Notes: generated by a model not told the origin, from the sequence alone. Shown: positions 1 to 8,772, numbered from the stretch's first letter. The stretch is DNA of 64,000 nucleotides from Deltaproteobacteria bacterium (GCA_029261835.1 JAJDAO010000068.1:1-64000), one strand, 5' to 3'. Made by a program: numbers and translations.

Positions 1-137
1 CCGTCGCGATGCACGCGTCCTTTCGCCGATCTCTGCGTTGCGAAACCTTGCTGTACTTCAGTACAGCGGCGGGTCCGCGCCTTGATCTCGACGAAAGCCC
101 GCGAGCCTCGCTCGGTCCGGAGTTCTTCCGCAACCTG

Positions 138-530
138 CTAGTGCTGTTTCTCCGCCGAGGTCCGCTCTCTCTCCTCTCGCTTCTTCTGCAGCGCTCGCTG
201 CGCGCGATGACAGTCGCGAATCCGTCTCGCTGCGATGAAGAGCGAAGTCGCAGAGACGGTGGCCGTCGCTGCCGGAATGGCCCACTCTCCGCCGTCGATG
301 CCCAGCCTGTCATCCGCCCCGCTGGCCACGACGAAGATAAGGAGGCTGCCGCCGAGGATCACTGCATCGGCGGCCAGCGCCGGTATCGCCTCCCGGCATT
401 CGATCTGCTCGAGCTGCTCGTAGTTCGCCGGCGGCCCACTCGCGAAGACGGCCGCGCAGCCTGCCGGAGCCAGCAGAGAGCAGATCAGAACGGCCGCCAG
501 GGCACGTCGTCCTTGAGAGAATGCCTTCAT
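138..530 (-). CDS. small lipoprotein, unknown function
   Basis: A 130-residue protein. I chose the ATG at 530 because it places a typical lipoprotein signal at the N terminus: a basic start (MKAFSQGRR), a hydrophobic stretch, then a lipobox LAPAGC with the acceptor Cys near residue 24. The mature part contains a second hydrophobic segment around residues 55-70, probably a membrane helix, and a highly charged C-terminal tail rich in Arg, Glu and Lys. The frame stays open upstream of this start, but that part is Arg/Pro-rich and unlike a protein. I do not recognise a family. It is divergent from the Rieske-glutamate synthase gene. Confidence 0.6.
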   Translation of the reverse strand: MKAFSQGRRALAAVLICSLLAPAGCAAVFASGPPANYEQLEQIECREAIPALAADAVILGGSLLIFVVASGADDRLGIDGGEWAIPAATATVSATSLFIAARRIRDCHRAQRALQKKREERERTSAEKQH

Positions 531-732
531 GGGTGGGTCAAGCATATTGCATTGCGTCAAGCTGCGGTGGAGGAACCTTGAGCCGTTCCTCAATGGGGCG
601 CTCCCGACCCAACGAGGAGATCGTGCTGCGCGAAGGGTACCGATATGGTCGATCACCTGGGGTGAATTCCTTGGAATTCGTGGGCAAGCCGCGCTAAACG
701 ACCGGGATCGGGGCCGGGGGAAAGGAGAGTCG

Positions 733-2355
733 ATGACAACAAGAGCCGTCGTCGCCAACTGGGATCAGCTCGAAGACCGCAAACCGGTGCACGCCCTGGT
801 GGCGAACGTAGATCTGGTGATCGTTCGTCACGATGATGACGTGTCCGTTCTCTATGGTCGCTGCCTGCACCGGGGCGCGCTGCTGTCCGACGGCTGCATC
901 AGGGGCAAGGACATCCTCTGTGGCCTACACGGCTGGGATTTCCAGTATGAAACCGGCGTCAGCTCCTATGACAACGCCGAAAGGCTGAAGAAGTTCGCCG
1001 CTTGGGTCGAGGACAATCACGTATGTGTCGACGAAGCGGAGATTGCCGCGTGGGAACGGGAGAACCCACAGCCGTTCGATCGCGACCGATACCTGGGCAA
1101 CTTTGCCGATACCCACCCCATCGAGGAAGAGCCCCACGTGGGGCTGATCCAGAGCTATGCCAGTGATGGGCTGTCGAAGACCGGCCACCACGGCCTGGCC
1201 ACCGCGATGGGGGTTTCGCGCAACGAGCTGCCCAGCTGGGATGACATCCAGTTCATCACCGCCCAGCTGGCCACGCCGCCCCACCTGGACGAGGTCGAGG
1301 TCGGCACGGAGGTAGTGATCGGCCCGAACGCGGCGAAGCCGCTGACGCTCGAGATTCCCCTCTTCGTGTCGGACATGAGCTACGGCGCCCTGTCGGAAGA
1401 GGCCAAGGTCGCGCTGGCCCGAGGCGCGCAGAGGGCGGGCACCGGCATCTGCTCCGGAGAGGGCGGCATGCTGGCCGAGGAGCAAGCCGAGAACAGCCGC
1501 TACTTCTATGAGCTGGCCTCGGGCCGCTTCGGCTTCAGCATGGATAAGGTGCAGCGCTGCCAGGCGTTTCACTTCAAGGGCGGACAGGGCGCCAAGACTG
1601 GCACGGGCGGCCACCTTCCGGGCGACAAGGTCAAGGGCAAGATCGCCCAGGTGCGCGGCCTCAGGGAAGGCGAGGCGGCCATCTCGCCACCGCGCTTCCC
1701 AGAGTGGACCCACGTCTCCCAGATCCGCGACTTCGCGGACCAAGTGCGGGAGCAGACCGGCGGTATTCCCATCGGCTACAAGCTCTCGGCCCAGCACATT
1801 GAGGACGACATCGACGCGGCGCTGGCGGTCGGTGTCGATTACATCATCCTGGATGGGCGGGGCGGTGGTACCGGAGCGGCGCCGGTGATCTTCCGGGACA
1901 ACATTTCAGTGCCGACCATTCCCGCCCTGGCACGGGCGCGTCACCACCTGGATCGTCTGGGGCGCCGGGACATTTCGCTGGTGATCACCGGCGGGCTGCG
2001 CAAGCCGGCGGACTTTGCCAAGGCGTTGGCGCTGGGCGCGGATGCGATCGCGGTCTCCAACGCCGCCATGCAGGCCATCGGCTGCGTGGGCATGCGGGCC
2101 TGCCACACCAACAACTGCCCGGTTGGCATCGCGACCCAGAAGCCGCACCTACGGGCGCGGCTGGATGTCGCGACCTCGGCGGAACAGCTAGGCCGTTTCT
2201 TGACCAGCTCGGTGGAGCTGATCAGCCTGCTGGCGCGAGCCTGTGGACACGATCACTTGCGGCAGCTCTGCGTGGATGACCTCACGACCTTCAAGCGAAC
2301 GATGACGGAGCTGGCCGGCGTGCCCTACGGCGGCCTCTCCCGACGTTGCGACTAG
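733..2355 (+). CDS. Rieske-FMN glutamate synthase family fusion protein
   Basis: The 540-residue product starts at an ATG preceded by AAAGGAGAG at 721-729. Residues about 5-75 form a Rieske [2Fe-2S] domain with the C-x-H (C44, H46) and C-x2-H (C63, H66) ligands. The rest is a glutamate-synthase alpha/beta-barrel FMN domain (GYKLSAQH, DGRGGGTGAAP, VITGGLRKPADF). It keeps a C451-x5-C457-x4-C462 cluster that matches the [3Fe-4S] motif of GltB. No glutaminase domain is present, so it is not a complete glutamate synthase. By family it should oxidise or reduce a small amino or organic acid with electrons entering through the Rieske centre; the substrate is unknown. The stop is followed 20 bases later by the VOC gene. 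Confidence 0.85.
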   Translation: MTTRAVVANWDQLEDRKPVHALVANVDLVIVRHDDDVSVLYGRCLHRGALLSDGCIRGKDILCGLHGWDFQYETGVSSYDNAERLKKFAAWVEDNHVCVDEAEIAAWERENPQPFDRDRYLGNFADTHPIEEEPHVGLIQSYASDGLSKTGHHGLATAMGVSRNELPSWDDIQFITAQLATPPHLDEVEVGTEVVIGPNAAKPLTLEIPLFVSDMSYGALSEEAKVALARGAQRAGTGICSGEGGMLAEEQAENSRYFYELASGRFGFSMDKVQRCQAFHFKGGQGAKTGTGGHLPGDKVKGKIAQVRGLREGEAAISPPRFPEWTHVSQIRDFADQVREQTGGIPIGYKLSAQHIEDDIDAALAVGVDYIILDGRGGGTGAAPVIFRDNISVPTIPALARARHHLDRLGRRDISLVITGGLRKPADFAKALALGADAIAVSNAAMQAIGCVGMRACHTNNCPVGIATQKPHLRARLDVATSAEQLGRFLTSSVELISLLARACGHDHLRQLCVDDLTTFKRTMTELAGVPYGGLSRRCD

Positions 2356-2375
2356 CAGGCTAGTATTCTCTCACT

Positions 2376-2792
2376 GTGGAAGTCCTCTCCCTCGACCACA
2401 TTCACGTATACGCCGAGAACGCCGAGCGCTCCGCCGAGTTCTACGTACGCCACTTCCAGGCCGCGGAGGTCCACCGCAGTGAGAACATCCACGGTCAGGA
2501 TCTCATCTTCCTCGCCCTCGGCGGACAGATCCTCGTCGTCGGCCCCTTTCCCCCCGAACTCTCGCCCGCTCCTCCGCCAGCCGCGGGCGACGGCGCCTAC
2601 TCCCATGGGTTCGGTATTGCGCACATTGGCCTGCGTGTGCCCAATGTGGTCGCCGCGGCCACAGAGCTCGAGGCCGCAGGCGTCGCAATCCTGTCACAGC
2701 CCGTGACGGGGGAGGCCGGCCTCGTCTACGCCTACATTGCGGCGCCCGACGGGGTGGTGGTCGAGCTCACCCAGTACGCATCGCCGAGCTGA
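2376..2792 (+). CDS. VOC (glyoxalase/methylmalonyl-CoA epimerase-like) protein
   Basis: A 138-residue protein with a GTG start. It has the paired beta-alpha-beta-beta-beta modules of the vicinal oxygen chelate superfamily: LDHIHVYAEN near the start and IAHIGLRVPN about residue 88 provide the metal-binding His positions, and the closing strand VVVELTQYA supplies a Glu. Methylmalonyl-CoA epimerase and lactoylglutathione lyase have this general size and pattern, but the sequence is too generic to choose a substrate. It lies 20 bases downstream of the Rieske-glutamate synthase fusion on the same strand, so the two are probably co-transcribed. Confidence 0.75.
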   Translation: MEVLSLDHIHVYAENAERSAEFYVRHFQAAEVHRSENIHGQDLIFLALGGQILVVGPFPPELSPAPPPAAGDGAYSHGFGIAHIGLRVPNVVAAATELEAAGVAILSQPVTGEAGLVYAYIAAPDGVVVELTQYASPS

Positions 2793-2879
2793 TCTGACGC
2801 ACGCCAAATCGTCTTTCGACCCGCGGCTATCAAGTGTAGATTGGCGTCAAGCCATCCACGCGCCTCGGCGGTGTCCACG

Positions 2880-3503
2880 ATGACGATTGAAGCCTGGGCG
2901 CTCTTCTGCCTCACCGAGATCTTCCTCTGCCTCAACCCGGGGCCATCCGCGATGGTCGTGATTTCTCTCGGCATGACTCGCGGCAGGCGAGCGGGCGTGA
3001 TGGCGTCCGTCGGTGTGATCGCCGCCAACGCGATCTACTTCGCCCTCTCGGCCACCGGCCTCGCGGCGCTGCTCAACCTCTCGTCCCAGGCATTCGAGGT
3101 CGTTCGCTGGTGCGGCGCGGGCTATCTCGTCTTCATCGGCGGTCGCACACTCATCCGCTCCTTCAGGCCCCGGGCGGAGCAGCCGACATCGATGGCCGAG
3201 ATCTCGCTGCGGCGCTCGTTCTGGCAGGGCCTCGTCGCGCAGGGCGCGAACCCGGGTCTCATCGTGTACTTCACCGCCATCCTGCCGCAGTTCATCGACG
3301 CGGCCGCGCCGTTGTCTTCGCAGGTGGCCGTCCTCGCGTTCAGCTCCTTCATCATCGAGTTCAGCGTGCTCTCCTTCTACTCCACGCTGTCCTCACGCGC
3401 CGGGAGCCGCGCAGCGCCGAAGTTCCGCAACACAATCGAGCGGCTCGGCGGTGGCTTTCTCATCGCCGCGGGCGCGCGACTGGCGGCCATCGACCGCGAG
3501 TAG
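2880..3503 (+). CDS. LysE/RhtB family amino-acid exporter
   Basis: A 207-residue inner-membrane protein with about six hydrophobic segments. The N-terminal pattern NPGP (about residue 18) followed by GMTRGRRAGVMASVG is typical of LysE/RhtB exporters, which export amino acids and related metabolites by proton exchange. I chose the ATG at 2880, which places the first helix at the N terminus; an upstream start at 2841 would add 13 residues of non-membrane sequence. The specific substrate cannot be read from sequence. It converges on the BCCT transporter gene with a gap of about 36 bases. Confidence 0.85.
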   Translation: MTIEAWALFCLTEIFLCLNPGPSAMVVISLGMTRGRRAGVMASVGVIAANAIYFALSATGLAALLNLSSQAFEVVRWCGAGYLVFIGGRTLIRSFRPRAEQPTSMAEISLRRSFWQGLVAQGANPGLIVYFTAILPQFIDAAAPLSSQVAVLAFSSFIIEFSVLSFYSTLSSRAGSRAAPKFRNTIERLGGGFLIAAGARLAAIDRE

Positions 3504-3539
3504 GCGCGCAGCGGGCGTGCGACACGCAGGAGCCGGGCC

Positions 3540-5036
3540 TCAGGCCCCCGTCGTGCGCTCTTGCAGCAACGCGCGTCCGAGACCCACGCACACCAGGATG
3601 AGAATCACGCAGAATAGCAGCCCGGTGTTGATCGCCGCCGATTGAAGTGCCGCGAGGCCCCCGCTCACTAGCAGCACCGCCGCAACGACACCCTCGCTGA
3701 CAGCCCAGAAGACTCGCTGCCAGACGGGCGGGTCGGGATGCCCGCCGGAGGTGAGCATGTCGACGACGAAGGAACCGGAATCCGAAGAGGTCACGAAGAA
3801 GATTGCGATCACGATCGCCGCTAGCAACGAGGTCATGCCGGCCAGAGGCAGTTGATCGAGCAGCGCGTAGATTCCCGTCGAGATGTCGGCCTCGACGGCT
3901 GCCACGATTCCGGCGCCCTGCGCGTCGAGCTGCAATGCAGACCATCCGAACACCGTGAACCAGACGCAGCTCACCAAGGAGGGCACGAGGAGCACGCCGA
4001 GCACGAACTCCCGGATCGTTCGCCCGCGAGAGATCCTCGCGATGAAGGTGCCGACGAACGGCGACCATGCGATCCACCACGCCCAATAGAAGAGCGTCCA
4101 GGACTTCTGCCAGCCGTCGTCACCCAGCTGCGAGTAGCCCGTGCTGAGGGGGATGATGGCCAACGCATAGTCGACGATGTGCTGCGGCAAAGCCATGAGC
4201 AGGGCAGCCGTCGGGCCCGCGACGGCCACAAAGAGAAGCAGGGCCGTCGCCAGAACCACGTTCAGCTGAGAGAGCCGGCAGATCCCCCTCTCGAGCCCGA
4301 GCACGACCGACATCGTCGCCCCGGCCGTGATCACGGCGATGATGGCAACCTGCACGCCCGTCGCTTCCGGAGCGCCAAAGAGCCGGTGCAGGCCGGCGTT
4401 GATTTGCATCGCCCCGAGACCCAGCGAGGTCGCCAAGCCGAAGAGCGTCCCGAAGACGGCCACGATGTCGACGAGATGACCCGGAAGGCCGTGGATGCGG
4501 TCGCCGAGCAGGGGCTCGAGGGTCGACCGAACGGCCAGCGGCAGCCCCTTGCGATGACCGAAGTACGCGATGGCGAGCCCCATGACGGCGTAGACGCCCC
4601 ACGCGTGCAGCCCCCAATGAAAGAACGTAGTGCTCATGGCCTGGCGGGCCGCCTCGGGCGTCCCGCCCGGACCGCTGGGCGGACTCGCGTAGTGGAGCAC
4701 CGGTTCGGCCACACCGTAGAACATGATGCCGATACCCATGCCCGCACTGAACAGCATCGCGAACCACGACGGCAAACCGAAGCTCGGCGCCTCGCCTTCC
4801 GGACCGAGCCGGATCCGGCCGCGCGCACCCAGCGCGGTCCACAGCGAGAAGACGAGGCACAACGCGGTCGAAGCAACGAATAGCCAGCCCAACCGGCTCA
4901 CGATCCAATCCTGGAGCCCCAGGAAGAAATGCTTCGCCAGCTCCGGATCGACGACGCCGAATGCCAGCACTGCGACGACAACGCCCGCGGAAGGCAGAAA
5001 GACCGCGGGCTCGACGCTGGACCAGTCGGCCTTCAC
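3540..5036 (-). CDS. BCCT family betaine/choline/carnitine transporter
   Basis: A 498-residue, 12-helix secondary transporter. The glycine-rich stretch GMGIGIMFYGVAEP (about residues 98-111) and the aromatic segment WTLFYWAWWIAWSPFVG are the BCCT signatures; the latter carries substrate-box tryptophans. The start is GTG, 10 bases after the stop of the dimethylglycine methyltransferase, so it is the third gene of the betaine operon. In context it most likely imports glycine betaine or a related compatible solute by Na+ or H+ symport. The N- and C-terminal extensions are short, so the long osmosensing tail seen in BetP-type members is absent. Confidence 0.92.
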   Translation of the reverse strand: MKADWSSVEPAVFLPSAGVVVAVLAFGVVDPELAKHFFLGLQDWIVSRLGWLFVASTALCLVFSLWTALGARGRIRLGPEGEAPSFGLPSWFAMLFSAGMGIGIMFYGVAEPVLHYASPPSGPGGTPEAARQAMSTTFFHWGLHAWGVYAVMGLAIAYFGHRKGLPLAVRSTLEPLLGDRIHGLPGHLVDIVAVFGTLFGLATSLGLGAMQINAGLHRLFGAPEATGVQVAIIAVITAGATMSVVLGLERGICRLSQLNVVLATALLLFVAVAGPTAALLMALPQHIVDYALAIIPLSTGYSQLGDDGWQKSWTLFYWAWWIAWSPFVGTFIARISRGRTIREFVLGVLLVPSLVSCVWFTVFGWSALQLDAQGAGIVAAVEADISTGIYALLDQLPLAGMTSLLAAIVIAIFFVTSSDSGSFVVDMLTSGGHPDPPVWQRVFWAVSEGVVAAVLLVSGGLAALQSAAINTGLLFCVILILVCVGLGRALLQERTTGA

Positions 5037-5046
5037 GCGCGTCGGC

Positions 5047-5898
5047 TCACCGGCGCTTGCTGAAGTGGAAGATGCCCCATGTCAGATGGCCGCGGGCGGC
5101 GGCCGCCACCCAGTGTCCCAGCCCTTCGAGCATACGTGACACGTAATCGACGCCGCAGCGCTGCACCATCTCCTCTCGCCGCGCCTCCAGCTCTTGGCGC
5201 ACTCTCGCGTAGTGGGCGCGAAGCTGGTCGGGCATCTCGACGAAGGCGAGCTCCTCGAAGCCGAACGAGGTCAGATTCTTTCGATAGAAGCCGGGCGATG
5301 CGAGCGTGTCGAGGTGGATGCGATCGAGGACCGGCTGGAGCACGTCCGGCGGGCAGTCATCGGTCTGCATCGGATCCGTGAACAGGAACTGGCCCCCGGG
5401 TCGCAGCACGCGAGCGACCTCGGAGAGCACCCGTTCACGTGCGCCGCTGTGAAGGATCGCGTCCTGTGACCAGACAACGTCGTAGACGGCATCGGGACCG
5501 GGAATCGACTCGAAATTGGCGTGAACGACCCGAACGTGATCGCCCTGCCCCGCTTCGCGCGTCAGCTGCCGATTCCGCTCGTTCTGCGCTTCGCTCAGGT
5601 TCAGACAGTCGACCCGGCATCCGAATCGTGCCGCCAACGCGCGGCCCGCGCCGCCGTAGCCCGCACCGATGTCGAGCACGCGTTGGTCGGCGCCCAGCCC
5701 CTCGAGGCGAATCGCCATGGTTTCCACCGTGCGAGCACTGGCTCTGGCGACCTCTTCCGTTTCGCTCTCGTAGACGCCGATGTGGATATCCTCGCCGCCC
5801 CAGATATCGGCATAGAAGGAATCGGCCTCCGGGCTGTCGTAGTAGGCCTCGGTCGTCGCACTCACGGGCGACGATATCGAGGGCCGCTCATCACACAT
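5047..5898 (-). CDS. sarcosine/dimethylglycine N-methyltransferase (betaine synthesis)
   Basis: A 283-residue class I SAM-dependent methyltransferase. The SAM site is VLDIGAGYGGAGRALA (about residues 74-89), followed by the acidic loop CLNLSEAQNERNR. The N-terminal pattern TTEAYYDSPEADSFYADIWGGEDIHIG is typical of sarcosine/dimethylglycine methyltransferases, which add the last methyl groups to yield glycine betaine. Its ATG overlaps the stop of the upstream glycine/sarcosine methyltransferase by 8 bases, indicating translational coupling. Together the two enzymes would convert glycine to betaine using three SAM. Confidence 0.9.
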   Translation of the reverse strand: MCDERPSISSPVSATTEAYYDSPEADSFYADIWGGEDIHIGVYESETEEVARASARTVETMAIRLEGLGADQRVLDIGAGYGGAGRALAARFGCRVDCLNLSEAQNERNRQLTREAGQGDHVRVVHANFESIPGPDAVYDVVWSQDAILHSGARERVLSEVARVLRPGGQFLFTDPMQTDDCPPDVLQPVLDRIHLDTLASPGFYRKNLTSFGFEELAFVEMPDQLRAHYARVRQELEARREEMVQRCGVDYVSRMLEGLGHWVAAAARGHLTWGIFHFSKRR

Positions 5899-6745
5899 CG
5901 GGATCGTCCATGTGCTTTTCCGCCACGTGGACGAAGAAATCCGGCTCGGCTTCCTGGTACGTTTCCTGGAAGTCGCCGTAGGTCTTCACCGAGGCGAAGC
6001 CGGCCTCGCGCACGATCCTGCGCACGTAGTTCTTGCGCAGCGGGAACATGTTCAGCCGAAACTTCGAGCCATCGGGGAACGTGTACTGAAAGCGCGCGAG
6101 GCCCTCATCCACGTACTCGGGCTCGGCCACCACCTCATCGCCGCAGTAGTAGTACTTGTGCTTGCTGGAGAAGCCGTCGTCGAGGATTGCGTCGTAGTTG
6201 CGCTGATCGAGGATCAGGATGCCATCGTGCTTGAGCGCCGCGTAGAACTCGGCGAGGGCGCGCCTGCGGTCCTGCTCACTGAAGATATGCGTGAATGAGT
6301 TGCCGAGGCAGATGATCGCATCGAACTTCCCGTTTACCTCGCGGTTCAGCCAGCGCCAGTCCGCGTGGATCGTCTTCAGGATGAAGTGGCGATCCCCCGC
6401 GTTCTCGAAGGCCTTGGTGAGCATCGCGGCGTTTCCGTCGACACTGGTCACCTCGAAGCCTGCGTCGAGCAGCTGGATCGAGTGGAAGCCCGTGCCCGTC
6501 GCCACGTCGAGTACGTTCATCTTCCCGCGCCCTTTGAGCAGTTCGATGAAGAAGCGCCCCTCGCTCTCGGCCCGCGAATCCCAGTCGATCAGCTCGTCCC
6601 ACTTCTCAACGAAGCTCTGGACGTACTCGGCGTGGAAGTGATCGGTCTCTCGGACCGCGGTCGGGTCTGGGCCGAAATCCTGGTCCGAGGAGCGAAGCGA
6701 ACGCTCGGCGCGCTCGCGAAGAACGGCTCTGAGGTGGGACGACAT
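5891..6745 (-). CDS. glycine/sarcosine N-methyltransferase
   Basis: A 284-residue class I methyltransferase. I chose the ATG at 6745, preceded by GGAGG with a 5-base spacer; the frame stays open for 15 more codons. The SAM-binding motif is LDVATGTGFHSIQLL (about residue 64), followed by SVDGNAAML. The segments CLGNSFTHI and LDQRNYD agree with glycine/sarcosine methyltransferase (GSMT), which performs the first two methylations of glycine on the way to betaine. It is the first gene of the betaine operon and lies 245 bases downstream of the MarR gene, with operator-like repeats between them. Confidence 0.9.
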   Translation of the reverse strand: MSSHLRAVLRERAERSLRSSDQDFGPDPTAVRETDHFHAEYVQSFVEKWDELIDWDSRAESEGRFFIELLKGRGKMNVLDVATGTGFHSIQLLDAGFEVTSVDGNAAMLTKAFENAGDRHFILKTIHADWRWLNREVNGKFDAIICLGNSFTHIFSEQDRRRALAEFYAALKHDGILILDQRNYDAILDDGFSSKHKYYYCGDEVVAEPEYVDEGLARFQYTFPDGSKFRLNMFPLRKNYVRRIVREAGFASVKTYGDFQETYQEAEPDFFVHVAEKHMDDPDV

Positions 6746-6946
6746 GAGGCCTCCGGTCTCGGGCGCGGTATCGGTACCGCGCGGCACCACGCCCTATCCG
6801 GGCACGAACTGGTGCGGAAGCGAGCGACACTATCGCCTAGATAGATACGATGCAATGGATCATTTGTGTGAATACAATCGGAACAGCGGTCTATCCGGCC
6901 GTTTCGCGCGCTACAAGGCCGTTATCGCGTCACTATCCCAATTGTG

Positions 6947-6979
6947 AACGATGGATCAATACATCGTTGTCAAACGATG
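6947..6979. promoter_or_regulatory. candidate operator: three AACGATG half-sites
   Basis: In the 245-base gap between the MarR gene and the betaine operon, AACGATG occurs at 6947-6953, in inverted form at 6962-6968, and again direct at 6973-6979. This gives two perfect inverted repeats sharing the middle half-site, with spacers of 8 and 4 bases. On the minus strand a TTGACA hexamer covers 6973-6968, so a bound regulator would overlap a possible -35 element reading towards the methyltransferases. I found no good -10 at standard spacing. A weaker ACGATG copy lies at 6847-6852. Binding by the adjacent MarR protein is inference. Confidence 0.5.
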
Positions 6980-6990
6980 CGGACGACAGC

Positions 6991-7533
6991 TCAGGTGATG
7001 GCTGGCCCCTCTGGGGATGCTGAAGGGGGTGCAGCAGCGGCCTCGTCGCCCGGCGATGTGACGGGTCCGGTCTCCAGGATCGCTGCGGCATCGATCCCTT
7101 CGGCATCCATCATGGAGGCAATCCGCTCGAGTGCCGCGAGCATCCAATGCCGCTCCCAATCCTCGAGCCGTGCGAGCTCGGCGCGGAACCGCTCCTGCAG
7201 CAGCGACGGCGCCTCGTCCAGAACGCGCTCGCCCTCTTCTGTCACACGGATGACGACGCTGCGCCGGTCTCCTTCGGAACGCCTACGCTCTACGAGCCCA
7301 CGCCGCTCCAGCCGATTCAAGATCCCCGACACGGTCGGCTGGCTCAGATGAACCGCTCGCGCCAGAGCGCTGATCGTGGGGTCACCGAGCTTCTGCGCCT
7401 CGCGCATTGTGGCGAGCTGCGGCCCCGTGAGCTTGAAGCGGTCTACGAGCCGGCGAGACTGCAGGTCGATCGCGCGGATGATCCGCCGGATCGACGCGAC
7501 GATGTGGTCTTCGACCTCAGAGGATGCAGTCAT
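6991..7533 (-). CDS. MarR family transcriptional regulator
   Basis: A 180-residue protein starting at the ATG at 7533. The winged helix-turn-helix is clear: LTGPQLATMREAQKLGDPTISALARAVHLSQPTVSGILNRLERRGLVERRRSEGDRRSVVIRVTEEG. The C terminus is an Ala/Pro-rich tail after the dimerisation helices. It is transcribed in the same direction as the betaine operon directly downstream. MarR proteins of the EctR type regulate ectoine synthesis in halophiles, so an osmolyte-related role is reasonable here, though unproven. Confidence 0.88.
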   Translation of the reverse strand: MTASSEVEDHIVASIRRIIRAIDLQSRRLVDRFKLTGPQLATMREAQKLGDPTISALARAVHLSQPTVSGILNRLERRGLVERRRSEGDRRSVVIRVTEEGERVLDEAPSLLQERFRAELARLEDWERHWMLAALERIASMMDAEGIDAAAILETGPVTSPGDEAAAAPPSASPEGPAIT

Positions 7534-7632
7534 GGCTGGGATCCAGGCGGACGCTGGTGTCAGCGTACAGCAAACAGCATGGAGTGTGCATCCAATCCGC
7601 ATAGAGACGCCCGAGCCCGCGATTGACCTGCG

Positions 7633-8484
7633 TCACGAGTCGCCTTCGCCCTTTCCCTCGCCCTCGGCCACCCTGTAGTCGCCGAAGGGCTCGTCGCGCT
7701 CCTGCAGCGCTCCGGTGAGATTCCCCTGCATCTTGCCCATGAATGCGTGAAAGCTCTTCTGGTGAATCCCGAGTGCGCACAGCTCGGTGCCGGCCCGGAT
7801 GGCCGTACGGAGGCCCATGATCTCCATTTGACGGTGTACCGTGCGCTTGTTGAGCTGGACGATGTCGGGCGGCAGGGTGGCGATCCGCTGTGCCATCTCG
7901 AGCACTCGCTCCTCGAGCTCGGCACTGGGGTAGGCGCGGGTGGCCCAGCCCAGCCGTGCGGCCTCGAGACCGGTGATCGAGTCACCGGTCACCATCATCT
8001 CCATGGCCATGCGCATGCCGACCAGCCATGAGTGGAACTGCATGTCGGGGACGCCGAAGCGAACCGCCGGATAGCCGATCTGCGCGTCCTCGGCCACATA
8101 GACGAGATCGCAGCCGGTGGCGAGCTCGCTGCCGCCGGCCAGGCAGTAGCTGTGCACCTGGGCGATCACCGGCTTTGCCAGATCCCAGATGCCCATCCAA
8201 CCCGTGGTCACGTGACGCGGCCAGCTGCCATCGCCGCCCGCCGTGAAGTACGGCATCTCCTGGCCTTCGTTGCCGCTGCCCAGCTCGTAGCCCGCCGAGA
8301 AGCACTTGCCCGCGCCGCGCACGATGCTGACGCGCACTTCCGGGTTGGCATCGGCCGCCTGCAAGGCGTGGATCACCTCGCCCCGCAGCGCATGATTGAG
8401 TGCGTTGCGCTTGTCGGGTCGGTTGAGCGTGATGCGCCGAACGTGGGGTGCGGGGTCGTCGACGAGAACCGCTGTGTACTCCAC
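7633..8484 (-). CDS. enoyl-CoA hydratase/isomerase (crotonase) family protein
   Basis: A 283-residue crotonase-fold protein. It shows the early motif ITLNRPDKRNALNHAL, the oxyanion-hole segment GKCFSAGYELGSG and the second oxyanion region SYCLAGGSELATGCDLVYVAEDAQIGYPAVRFG. The first glutamate of classic hydratases is not obvious in AGGSELA, so the exact reaction (hydration, isomerisation or thioester cleavage) is uncertain. The length fits the family. It stands alone, with a gap of about 290 bases upstream that holds no gene I can support. Confidence 0.85.
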   Translation of the reverse strand: MEYTAVLVDDPAPHVRRITLNRPDKRNALNHALRGEVIHALQAADANPEVRVSIVRGAGKCFSAGYELGSGNEGQEMPYFTAGGDGSWPRHVTTGWMGIWDLAKPVIAQVHSYCLAGGSELATGCDLVYVAEDAQIGYPAVRFGVPDMQFHSWLVGMRMAMEMMVTGDSITGLEAARLGWATRAYPSAELEERVLEMAQRIATLPPDIVQLNKRTVHRQMEIMGLRTAIRAGTELCALGIHQKSFHAFMGKMQGNLTGALQERDEPFGDYRVAEGEGKGEGDS

Positions 8485-8772
8485 CGGGTAACCTCACGAG
8501 GGATTTGATGGGGAATGTGCTCCTCGAGGACAGCTCAGACAGTCTTCGTGCCCCGCAGCATCTTGGCGATCATTGCGAGTGGTACTCGGCGCAGCCGGCG
8601 TTGGCAAGAAGCCCAATTCGGGACGAACAGAGGACGGCTTCAATCCGTACAGAAGAGGCATGACAGACACTCTTCTGGCAACGTGGCACTCGGAAGCTGA
8701 GCGAAGATTTTCGGTGCGCGGAGCAGCATTCCACGTTGCCGCGGCGGACACGCGACAAGCGTGAGCCTCGGA

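Noticed and set aside
3852..4883. A 343-residue plus-strand frame inside the BCCT gene
   Set aside because: Highly charged antisense shadow of a membrane protein; the BCCT signatures are on the minus strand.
8485..8772. Small open frames in the gap upstream of the enoyl-CoA hydratase gene
   Set aside because: They are short, lack ribosome-binding sites and show no protein-like pattern; the gap is better read as the promoter region.
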